DNA of 7,786 nt from Burkholderiales bacterium. GTDB taxonomy: Bacteria > Pseudomonadota > Gammaproteobacteria > Burkholderiales > Burkholderiaceae. This document shows, piece after piece, positions 1-5,437 of this stretch. The translations under genes were made by a program, and so were the position numbers. The stretch covers positions 1-7,786 of the forward strand of contig CANFNO010000114.1 in assembly GCA_947447845.1 (NCBI GenBank), given 5' to 3'. Position 1 is the stretch's first letter, and every line of letters begins with the position of its first letter. Below the pieces are notes generated by a model. It saw only the letters and a list, made by a program, of their open reading frames with translations. It did no database searches and had not been told where the DNA came from.

Positions 1-108
1 ATCCATGGCAAACAGCATGGCCAGACGCACGCGCTCGGTAACCACATCGGTAGTTTCGGGCTCTTCCTTTCCGAGCAGGGCAAAAAAACTATCACGCAAT
101 CGCTTCAC
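1..108 (-). CDS. 5' end of an unrecognised gene (first 36 codons)
   Basis: An open reading frame starts with GTG at 108 and runs off the left edge of the window. It is preceded by a strong ribosome binding site, AAGGAG at 114-119, five bases before the GTG, which is the main reason to call it a gene. The 36 visible residues begin M-K-R-L-R-D-S-F-F-A-L-L-G-K-E-E and continue through an acidic/Thr stretch to a more hydrophobic end (RLAMLFAMD). No signal peptide, metal motif or known domain is visible in this short piece and I do not recognise the family. It lies 84 bases downstream of the TauE/SafE gene on the same strand. The gap shows no clear terminator; a very weak promoter (TTGGCC near 174-179 with an AT-rich region about 15-17 bases on) is possible, so it may be a separate unit or the tail of the hemN operon. 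Confidence 0.6.
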   Translation of the reverse strand, partial: MKRLRDSFFALLGKEEPETTDVVTERVRLAMLFAMD

Positions 109-192
109 GACGGCTCCTTGAACGAATCACTTTACACACAACGCCAGGTTATTTGATAAAACTGATTATTCACGGCCAAGATTAACGTTTCA

Positions 193-882
193 TTACAGCG
201 CAACACACCAGGGCGCAGTGTTGTGAACTAAGCCCATCCACAACGCCCACCCTGAGCTACCAGCTAAGGCCAGACCCGCTAGGCGCACGCCCCATGCGCC
301 ACTGCCGCCCACTGCTACGTCATTGCCTCGCAGCATGAGCCAGAGCCACGGTGCCGCGCTCATGGTGACACCAGTACCCAGTGCAAACAAGGCCATAACC
401 GCTGCACCCTCCCATGGAGCTCCAGCGATGGCGGCAACCAGCAAAGCCGAATACAGTAATCCGCAGGGAAGAAGCGCCCATAAGACCCCCAGGACCACCG
501 GTGCTCCGCCAGCGCCAGCACCAAAAGCCTTGGCGCGAGCCCAGATACGACGCCCCGCAGCCTCAAGCCAAACCGGTTGTTGTGCCCGTAGCAACAACAC
601 CAACCCCAGTAGAAGCGCAGCCACATGGAACATAGTCCAAACCGGTCGCAGTGCGGCCGACTGGATCGTCAACCAACCCAGGCCCTGTATAGATGCCGCA
701 GCTAATGCACCCAAGGCTGAGTAGCCAACGATGCGGCCCAACTGAAAGCCCAATATGGCAGATGCTTTACGTGCACCAGCCGCCTGCCCGATACCGGCGC
801 AGGCTGCACCGCACATGGCCACACAATGTGGGCCACCCACAAGCCCCATCAAAAGCGCTGTGGCGCCCAAAGAAAATTGCAT
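193..882 (-). CDS. TauE/SafE (COG2836-like) family membrane protein, putative metal-handling accessory of the cbb3 locus
   Basis: A 229-residue inner-membrane protein with about six hydrophobic helices (roughly residues 5-30, 48-68, 82-98, 128-152, 158-182 and 198-218). The first helix carries G-G-P-H-C-V-A-M-C-G, with His19, Cys20, Cys24 and then Cys28; the fourth carries L-L-P-C-G-L at about 137-142. This two-half layout, with a Cys in each half, is typical of the COG2836 'sulfite exporter TauE/SafE' or UreH-like transmembrane group, which is related to the DsbD/CcdA membrane fold. Members often lie beside cco, fnr and hemN genes, and a role in copper or thiol handling for cytochrome oxidase assembly has been proposed; here that is inference from context. 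The ATG lies 9 bases after the hemN stop and has no good ribosome binding site, so translation is probably coupled to hemN and the gene co-transcribed with it. The annotated sulfite export function is unproven. Confidence 0.8.
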   Translation of the reverse strand: MQFSLGATALLMGLVGGPHCVAMCGAACAGIGQAAGARKASAILGFQLGRIVGYSALGALAAASIQGLGWLTIQSAALRPVWTMFHVAALLLGLVLLLRAQQPVWLEAAGRRIWARAKAFGAGAGGAPVVLGVLWALLPCGLLYSALLVAAIAGAPWEGAAVMALFALGTGVTMSAAPWLWLMLRGNDVAVGGSGAWGVRLAGLALAGSSGWALWMGLVHNTAPWCVAL

Positions 883-891
883 CAGTCGATG

Positions 892-2286
892 CTAAATGAT
901 CTTTGAGAACTTGGCGCGTGTACGGTCTGTCTGCAAATTGCGGTCAAAGACCATCGCGACAGCGCGCACAAAGAACCATCCTCTATCTGTAACTTGGATG
1001 CCAGCGTCGTCGATGGTCACCAAACCTTGTTCAATCAGGGCTCCAATGGCTTCCATTTCTTTGGCGAAGTAGCTAGGGAACTCGATTAAGAAAGCCAACT
1101 CAATGGATTCAAACACCACGCTGCCTTGACACATGATCGCCATGATGACTGCACGCCGAACCAAATCATCTCGCGTCAGCGCCAAGCCCCGCACGACGGG
1201 AAAATTACCGTGATCCAATGCGTCGTAATAGTCTTCAAGCGTTTTGGCGTTCTGGCTATATGTGGCACCGATTCGCCCGATGCTGGAGACACCCAAAGCA
1301 ATGAGATCGCAGTCAGGTTGGGTGCTGTAACCCTGGAAGTTGCGATGCAGTCGACCTTGGCGTTTGGCAACTGCCAACGCGTCATCCGGCAAAGCAAAGT
1401 GATCCATGCCGACATAGACATAGCCCGCGCCCAAGAATGTGGCCAGGGAATGGGACAACATGGAAATTTTTTCGCCACCACTTGGCAACTCAATCGTGTT
1501 GATCCTTCGCTGAGGCTTGAAGCGCTCAGGCAGGTGCGCATAGGCATATAGTGCAATTCGGTCCGGCTTGAGTTCCACAACCTGCTTCAAAGTTCTATCG
1601 AAAGATTCCGGACTTTGTTTCGGCAAACCGTAGATCAAATCCACATTGACTGACTCGAATCCACGCGCCCGCGCAGCAGCCACCAAGGAAAAAACCTGCC
1701 CTGCCGGCTGCACACGGTGCACGGCCTTTTGTACTGCCAGATCAAAATCTTGTACGCCGAAACTCAGCCGGTTAAAACCCAATTCAGCCAGTATGTCCAA
1801 ACGCTCTTCATCGATGGTTCGGGGATCGATTTCAATGGAGTATTCGCCACCTGGCACAAACGCGAAATTGCGTTTGAGCATGGACATCAAATTGCGCAAT
1901 TCGTCATCTGTCAAAAATGTCGGGCTACCGCCGCCCAGGTGTAACTGGCTTATCGACTGTCCCGTGCCGATCAACGCCGTATGCAACTCCACCTCGCGCG
2001 TCAGGTAACGCAAATACTCAGCGGCCTTCTCGTGATGCTTGGTAATGATCTTGTTGCAAGCGCAGTAGTAGCAAAGCGACTCGCAAAAAGGAATGTGAAC
2101 ATACAAGGACAGTGGCAAGGCCAGGGCCGCTGGTCCGCGACGGCGCTGCGTGAGTGCCTGGGCGTAGTCGGTATCGACAAAGGCCTCGACAAACCGGTCT
2201 GCGGTAGGATATGAGGTGTAACGTGGCCCAGACACATCGTACTGGCGCAATAAATCGTCGGAAACAGGACTCACCACAGCGTTCAT
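892..2286 (-). CDS. hemN: Oxygen-independent coproporphyrinogen III oxidase (radical SAM)
   Basis: HemN oxidatively decarboxylates coproporphyrinogen III to protoporphyrinogen IX in the cytoplasm without oxygen, keeping haem synthesis going when the oxygen-dependent HemF cannot work. The product is 464 residues, normal for the family. It shows the N-terminal GPRYTSYPTA signature (residues 20-29), the radical-SAM cluster motif C68-x3-C72-x2-C75 with the extra HemN Cys77, the glycine-rich SAM-binding GGGSPTF stretch, and later VDLIYGLP and a C-terminal HemN domain. The start is set at ATG 2286 because GGAGA (2291-2295) stands four bases before it and the protein then begins like HemN; an in-frame ATG at 2376 would add 30 unrelated residues and read through the promoter. 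It is divergent from fnr, and the shared gap has a perfect FNR box placed for activation of hemN. The TauE/SafE gene follows 9 bases downstream, probably in the same operon. Confidence 0.96.
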   Translation of the reverse strand: MNAVVSPVSDDLLRQYDVSGPRYTSYPTADRFVEAFVDTDYAQALTQRRRGPAALALPLSLYVHIPFCESLCYYCACNKIITKHHEKAAEYLRYLTREVELHTALIGTGQSISQLHLGGGSPTFLTDDELRNLMSMLKRNFAFVPGGEYSIEIDPRTIDEERLDILAELGFNRLSFGVQDFDLAVQKAVHRVQPAGQVFSLVAAARARGFESVNVDLIYGLPKQSPESFDRTLKQVVELKPDRIALYAYAHLPERFKPQRRINTIELPSGGEKISMLSHSLATFLGAGYVYVGMDHFALPDDALAVAKRQGRLHRNFQGYSTQPDCDLIALGVSSIGRIGATYSQNAKTLEDYYDALDHGNFPVVRGLALTRDDLVRRAVIMAIMCQGSVVFESIELAFLIEFPSYFAKEMEAIGALIEQGLVTIDDAGIQVTDRGWFFVRAVAMVFDRNLQTDRTRAKFSKII

Positions 2287-2310
2287 AGATTCTCCAAAGC
2301 AGTCAGATTT

Positions 2311-2316
2311 AATATG
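2311..2316 (-). promoter_or_regulatory. Candidate -10 element of the hemN promoter
   Basis: On the minus strand this reads CATATT, four of six matches to TATAAT, within the AT-rich run CATATTAAAT. Its centre is 32 bases from the centre of the FNR box at 2339-2352, which is the spacing of a class II FNR promoter (box at -41.5, -10 element at about -9.5). Transcription would then begin near 2304, leaving a leader of about 17 bases before the hemN ATG. No good -35 hexamer is visible, as expected for an FNR-activated promoter. The match alone is weak; the spacing is what supports it. Confidence 0.5.
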
Positions 2317-2338
2317 CCCTAAGATCATTTTTCTGAGT

Positions 2339-2352
2339 TTGATGTGAATCAA
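2339..2352. promoter_or_regulatory. Perfect FNR box between hemN and fnr
   Basis: The sequence TTGATGTGAATCAA matches the FNR consensus TTGAT-N4-ATCAA at all ten defined positions. The site lies between the divergent hemN (start 2286) and fnr (start 2433) and is symmetric, so it can serve either side. Its distance to the hemN -10 candidate fits class II activation of hemN. For fnr it would lie near -56 relative to the start proposed from the CATAAT element, which is not a standard activating position, so hemN is the likelier target. The FNR encoded next door has the E-x2-S-R recognition helix expected to read TTGAT half-sites. Confidence 0.88.
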
Positions 2353-2389
2353 GTGAACTGAAGGCACCCTTCTCAAGACTATTTAGGTT

Positions 2390-2395
2390 CATAAT
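2390..2395 (+). promoter_or_regulatory. Candidate -10 element of the fnr promoter
   Basis: CATAAT matches five of six bases of the sigma-70 -10 consensus. It would place the transcription start near 2402 and give a leader of about 31 bases before ATG 2433. The expected -35 position (about 2367-2372) has no recognisable TTGACA-like sequence, so the promoter would be weak or dependent on an activator. The call rests on one hexamer and its position. Confidence 0.4.
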
Positions 2396-2408
2396 TGACC
2401 TGTATCAC
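2395..2408. promoter_or_regulatory. Weaker FNR-like box at the fnr transcription start
   Basis: TTGACCTGTATCAC matches the FNR consensus at eight of ten defined positions, with one mismatch per half-site (TTGAC for TTGAT, ATCAC for ATCAA). It abuts the candidate -10 of fnr and would cover the start of transcription, a position typical of repression. E. coli fnr is negatively autoregulated through a site near its transcription start, so the same arrangement is plausible here. A chance match is possible because only the core bases are conserved. Confidence 0.45.
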
Positions 2409-2432
2409 GCAACCCAATTGCTGGAAAACAAT

Positions 2433-3221
2433 ATGAAGGCAACCCACCAAGATGAGTCACACCCTTCGATCGCCATAAAGGTGACGTCGAATGTGATAGA
2501 AATGAATTCGCACAGCATTAAGGTTGCCTGTTCAAACTGCAATTTGCGCGAGTTGTGCATGCCCTTAGGTCTGAGCCCTACTGAGCTTGAGCGTATTGAT
2601 GACGTAGTCGCCAATCGCCGCAAAATCAAACGCGGAGCCACCTTATTTCGCAACGGCGAAAAATTCACCAGTCTGTATGCCATTCGCACCGGCTTCTTCA
2701 AGACGTGTGTTGCCTCAGAGGACGGACGCGATCAGGTCACAGGGTTTCAGATGGCGGGTGAAATTGTGGGCTTGGACGGTATCGTCAACGAGCATCACAC
2801 ATGCGACGCTGTCGCTCTAGAAGATGCCGAAGTTTGTGTCATGCCCTTTGACCGCATTGAAGAATTGTCCCGTGAAGTGAACGCACTTCAACGTCATGTT
2901 CACAAGATCATGAGCCGCGAAATAGTGCGTGAAAACGGCGTGATGTTGCTACTTGGCAGCATGCGAGCCGAAGAGCGCCTGGCAGCATTTTTGCTGAATT
3001 TGGTGCAACGCTTGCATGCACGAGGTTTTTCGCAATCCGAACTTATTTTGCGCATGACGCGCGAGGAAATCGGAAGTTACCTGGGTTTGAAACTGGAGAC
3101 GGTAAGCCGCACTTTTTCAAAATTTGTGGATGACGGGATCGTTGAAGTCAAGCAGCGCCACGTACGGATTATGAACACGGATGCACTCAAGGACATAGTG
3201 AATCCGAAGGTATGCAACTGA
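2433..3221 (+). CDS. fnr: FNR family oxygen-sensing transcription regulator
   Basis: FNR holds an oxygen-labile [4Fe-4S] cluster; in its absence of oxygen the protein dimerises and controls anaerobic and microaerobic genes. With ATG 2433 the product is 262 residues (E. coli FNR has 250). The cluster ligands are visible: C33-x2-C36-x5-C42 at the N-terminus and Cys135 in the sequence EVCVMPF, matching the E. coli set Cys20/23/29/122. A cyclic-nucleotide-binding-type beta barrel spans about 60-145, a dimer helix about 150-185 (containing the AEERLAAFL motif just after it), and a Crp-type helix-turn-helix about 205-250, whose recognition helix has E-T-V-S-R, the residues that read TTGAT. The N-terminal extension before Cys33 is about 13 residues longer than in E. 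coli. A TTG at 2418 would add five residues but has no ribosome binding site; ATG 2433 has only a weak GGA seven bases upstream. It is divergent from hemN and convergent with ccoH, and is likely a direct regulator of both neighbours. Confidence 0.95.
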   Translation: MKATHQDESHPSIAIKVTSNVIEMNSHSIKVACSNCNLRELCMPLGLSPTELERIDDVVANRRKIKRGATLFRNGEKFTSLYAIRTGFFKTCVASEDGRDQVTGFQMAGEIVGLDGIVNEHHTCDAVALEDAEVCVMPFDRIEELSREVNALQRHVHKIMSREIVRENGVMLLLGSMRAEERLAAFLLNLVQRLHARGFSQSELILRMTREEIGSYLGLKLETVSRTFSKFVDDGIVEVKQRHVRIMNTDALKDIVNPKVCN

Positions 3222-3283
3222 CAACCATTCCACGCGAAGTGCTGCACCTCGGAGGGCGCTAGCTTCTTGGCTGTGACAGTTAA

Positions 3284-3313
3284 AAAAAGGCCTGCTATTG
3301 AGCAGGCCTTTTT
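3284..3313. terminator. Bidirectional intrinsic terminator between fnr and ccoH
   Basis: A 13-base-pair perfect stem (3284-3296 paired with 3301-3313) encloses the four-base loop ATTG. The GC-rich core GGCCTGCT is flanked by an A run on the left and a T run on the right, so on either strand the hairpin is followed by U residues. It lies about 60 bases after the fnr stop and ends 5 bases before the end of the ccoH stop codon region at 3318, so it serves both converging transcription units. Confidence 0.92.
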
Positions 3314-3317
3314 ACTT

Positions 3318-3602
3318 TCAGGGAGCGTCTGCCGGCTTGGGCACGCCAGTTGCCGCATGGTTCCTGGCCTGCATTGCTGGAGCGGTACTGGAAGGTGTGC
3401 CCCCCAGTGTCTTGTTTATTTCAATACCCTTTTGATAGTAGTTTTCATCCATCACAGGATCCGGGCGACTTACCGCAAGATAGAGCGTAAAGAAACTAGC
3501 GACGACGACGATGGCCGGTCCGCCAACGACCATCCAGACGTGCCCGTATTTCCACCACTTCTGCGGCACTTCCGTTGTTGCTGATTGGGCTACTTGACTC
3601 AT
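3318..3602 (-). CDS. ccoH: FixH/CcoH family cbb3 oxidase assembly protein
   Basis: CcoH is a single-helix inner-membrane protein needed for stable assembly of the cbb3 oxidase; in other bacteria it contacts CcoN and the assembling complex. This product is 94 residues: a short N-terminal tail, a transmembrane helix at about 20-43, then the family signature ENYYQKGIEIN at about 54-64 and a Pro/Ala-rich tail. It is shorter than rhizobial FixH (about 165 residues), lacking most of the periplasmic domain; short forms appear usual in relatives of this type of organism, though that is from memory. The start at 3602 is preferred to the ATG at 3608 because AAAGGA (3608-3613) is five bases before 3602, whereas it overlaps the 3608 codon. 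It is the last gene of the cco cluster, ending just before the terminator, and lies 108 bases after ccoP with no ccoG between. Confidence 0.88.
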   Translation of the reverse strand: MSQVAQSATTEVPQKWWKYGHVWMVVGGPAIVVVASFFTLYLAVSRPDPVMDENYYQKGIEINKTLGGTPSSTAPAMQARNHAATGVPKPADAP

Positions 3603-3607
3603 GTTCA

Positions 3608-3613
3608 TCCTTT
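3608..3613 (-). promoter_or_regulatory. Ribosome binding site that decides the ccoH start
   Basis: On the minus strand AAAGGA is followed by TGAAC and then ATG (3602). The upstream in-frame ATG at 3608 shares its A with this site, so a ribosome bound here could not use it; the downstream ATG is at ideal distance. The ccoH protein therefore starts MSQVAQ rather than MNMSQV. Confidence 0.65.
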
Positions 3614-3640
3614 ACAGGGCAGTTGCCCAAAAATACGAAA

Positions 3641-3683
3641 CCCCTGCAACCCTTCGAGATTTCTCCCAAAAAGGGCGCAGGGG
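3641..3683 (-). other. Imperfect hairpin between ccoP and ccoH
   Basis: The outer arms CCCCTGC (3641-3647) and GCAGGGG (3677-3683) are perfectly complementary; after a small asymmetric internal loop, CCCTT (3650-3654) pairs with AAGGG (3671-3675), and a GAG/CTC pairing is possible inside. On the transcript of the cco operon the hairpin is followed within a few bases by TTT and then, after CGTA, by TTTTT. It could be a partial terminator or a processing or stabilising element that lowers ccoH output relative to ccoNOQP. The U tract is broken, so full termination is unlikely. Confidence 0.5.
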
Positions 3684-3710
3684 CTGAAACCATCGCTTTC
3701 CTGCTTCTAA

Positions 3711-4622
3711 TTACTTCGCAGCTGCATTGTTTGACAGACCCCAAACATATGACGCAAGCACGTGAATTTGTGCATCGGACAACTTGCCTTCCTGAGCTGG
3801 CATGACGTTAACCTTGCCATTGTTCACCATGGCGATGACGGCGTTTTCGCCAAAGCCATGCAACCAGATGTTGTCAGTCAGGTTTGCAGAGCCAACCGCT
3901 TGCATTCCCTTGCCGTCCGCCCCATGGCAAGCGGCGCAAACCACGAACTTTTCCTTACCCAGATTGGCGCGCACTGAATCGTGAGGACTGCCTGAGAGAC
4001 TAAGCACGTAGTTGGCAACGTTTTTGACATCATCCGCTGTACCGACTGCAGCAGCCATGGTGGGCATATTGCCAACACGACCCTTATGCAGTGTTTCTTC
4101 GATTTTTTCAGGCGTACCACCATGCAGCCAATCATTGTCGGTCAGGTTAGGAAAACCCTTCCCGCCATGAGCGTCCGAGCCGTGGCACTGAGAGCAGTTG
4201 TTCATGAACAAACGCTCACCGATGGCACGCGCTTGTGGATCTTTGGAGACATCTTCCACCTTCATGGCCATAAACTTGGCATAAAGAGGGGCGACCTCTG
4301 CATCACCTTTGGCCACTTCTGCATCGTACTGGCCATGCGATGTCCAGCCAGCACTGCCTGTCGAAGCCCCCAGTCCGGGGTACAGATAGAGGTAGACCAC
4401 GGCAAACAAAATAGTGATAACGAACAGACCCACCCACCAGCGTGGCAAGGGATTGTTCATTTCACGTAGATCGCCGTCCCACACGTGTCCGGTGGTGTTG
4501 TCATTGGCTGTCATGGCCCTGGCCTTGCCACTGAACCACAGGAGCAAAGCACATGCAGCTATGGAAAGGATGACTATGCCGGCCACATATATTGACCAGA
4601 AATTACTTGTAAAGTCACTCAT
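3711..4622 (-). CDS. ccoP: cbb3-type cytochrome c oxidase, dihaem subunit III
   Basis: CcoP is the membrane-anchored dihaem cytochrome c that passes electrons to CcoO and on to CcoN. The product is 303 residues. It has two transmembrane helices (about 8-30 and 61-82), the N-terminal FixP-type region with the WDGDLREMNNPLPRWW signature between them (48-63), and two cytochrome c domains with haem motifs C143-S-Q-C146-H147 and C229-A-A-C232-H233. Likely axial methionines are Met186 (VGNMP) and Met274 (NVMPA). The ATG at 4622 is preceded by AGGA at seven bases. ccoQ ends 20 bases upstream; downstream comes a hairpin region and ccoH instead of the usual ccoG. All key residues are present, so the subunit should be functional. 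Confidence 0.97.
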   Translation of the reverse strand: MSDFTSNFWSIYVAGIVILSIAACALLLWFSGKARAMTANDNTTGHVWDGDLREMNNPLPRWWVGLFVITILFAVVYLYLYPGLGASTGSAGWTSHGQYDAEVAKGDAEVAPLYAKFMAMKVEDVSKDPQARAIGERLFMNNCSQCHGSDAHGGKGFPNLTDNDWLHGGTPEKIEETLHKGRVGNMPTMAAAVGTADDVKNVANYVLSLSGSPHDSVRANLGKEKFVVCAACHGADGKGMQAVGSANLTDNIWLHGFGENAVIAMVNNGKVNVMPAQEGKLSDAQIHVLASYVWGLSNNAAAK

Positions 4623-4642
4623 GTTGAATCCTATTGGGTAGA

Positions 4643-4786
4643 TCAGTCTTGCTGAAAGGGCAAATTGGCGGCTTCAGAAAAGTCTTCGGAGCGCCGTTTG
4701 GACCAAGCCCACCACACAATTCCTATAAAAGCGGCAAAGCTAACCAGAGTCGCAATTGCACGCAGGGTGTTGATATCGAATTCCAT
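4643..4786 (-). CDS. ccoQ: cbb3-type oxidase small subunit CcoQ
   Basis: A 47-residue protein found by direct translation between ccoO and ccoP. It begins MEFDINTLR, has one transmembrane helix at about 8-28 ending in GIVWWAWSKRR, and then an acidic tail with DFSEAANLPF, all typical of CcoQ/FixQ. CcoQ stabilises the association of CcoP with the CcoNO core and is not catalytic. The start ATG at 4786 has GGAG six bases upstream. It lies 16 bases after ccoO and 20 bases before ccoP, the standard operon position. The W-W-A-W and K-R-R boundary places the N-terminus outside and the tail in the cytoplasm. Confidence 0.93.
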   Translation of the reverse strand: MEFDINTLRAIATLVSFAAFIGIVWWAWSKRRSEDFSEAANLPFQQD

Positions 4787-4802
4787 TGTGGTCTCCGATG
4801 CG

Positions 4803-5423
4803 TTATTTCAGTGCCAGGCCAAGCACTTGCAGGTATGCAATCACGGCCTCAAGTTCAGTTTTGCCCTTGACCTCTTCCACCGACTTGGCAATTTGCTCAT
4901 CGGTGTAAGGAACGCCAACCTTGCGCAATCCACGCATATGGGCAGGCATTACATCGGCATCGACGTTGTTCTTCGATAGCCATGGATAGGCAGGCATATT
5001 GGACTCAGGCACCACATCACGTGGGTTTGTCAGGTGGATGCGATGCCATTCATCACTGTACTTTGCCCCCACGCGGGCCAGATCAGGCCCTGTGCGCTTG
5101 CTACCCCACTGGAACGGGTGGTCATACACCGACTCGCCAGCAACAGAGTAATGACCGTAACGCAACGTTTCAGCACGGAAGGGGCGAATCATTTGCGAGT
5201 GGCAGTTGTAGCAGCCTTCACGCGTATAGATGTCACGACCGGCCAATTGCAACGCTGTGTAAGGCTGAATACCCTTGATGGGTTCAGTGGTGGACTTCTG
5301 GAAGAACAGAGGAACGATTTCTACCAATCCGCCGAAAAGCAGAACGATAAGAATCAGCACGATCATCAAGAAGTTGTTGGTCTCAATCGACTCGTGAGAC
5401 AAGCTGGAATTATGGTTTGACAT
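4803..5423 (-). CDS. ccoO: cbb3-type cytochrome c oxidase, monohaem subunit II
   Basis: CcoO is the monohaem cytochrome c that hands electrons to the CcoN haem groups. The product is 206 residues, near the family's usual length. One N-terminal transmembrane helix covers about 18-41. The periplasmic domain has the haem motif C71-Y-N-C74-H75 within the family signature [15 protein letters not shown], and the axial methionine is likely Met143 in [10 protein letters not shown]; the [10 protein letters not shown] and [13 protein letters not shown] stretches are hallmarks of CcoO. The ATG at 5423 is preceded by AAGGAAA, which overlaps the end of ccoN (stop at 5438-5440), so the two are probably translationally coupled. 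ccoQ follows 16 bases later. Confidence 0.97.
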   Translation of the reverse strand: MSNHNSSLSHESIETNNFLMIVLILIVLLFGGLVEIVPLFFQKSTTEPIKGIQPYTALQLAGRDIYTREGCYNCHSQMIRPFRAETLRYGHYSVAGESVYDHPFQWGSKRTGPDLARVGAKYSDEWHRIHLTNPRDVVPESNMPAYPWLSKNNVDADVMPAHMRGLRKVGVPYTDEQIAKSVEEVKGKTELEAVIAYLQVLGLALK

Positions 5424-5437
5424 TATTTATGTTTCCT

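Noticed and set aside
147..165. Possible FNR box in the gap left of the TauE/SafE gene (TTGATAAAACTGAT)
   Set aside because: The second half-site CTGAT does not match ATCAA, so there is no dyad symmetry.
323..724. 133-codon frame on the plus strand opposite the TauE/SafE gene
   Set aside because: It is antisense to a membrane protein with clear family features and gives a low-complexity Pro/Ala/Arg product.
1126..1551. 141-codon frame on the plus strand opposite hemN
   Set aside because: It lies wholly opposite hemN, with no domain or convincing start signal; a shadow frame.
2287..2376. Upstream ATG that would lengthen HemN by 30 residues
   Set aside because: The extension reads through the FNR box and promoter, is not HemN-like, and ATG 2286 has a good GGAGA site.
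2418..2432. TTG start giving five more residues to FNR
   Set aside because: No ribosome binding site before TTG; the ATG at 2433 has at least a weak one and is a better codon.
3269..3281. CTGTGACAG after fnr as a second copy of the ccoN palindrome
   Set aside because: It shares only the TGTGAC core, has a different symmetry, and lies next to a terminator rather than a promoter.
3267..3584. 105-codon frame on the plus strand after fnr
   Set aside because: It runs through the bidirectional terminator and opposite ccoH; the product has no family features.
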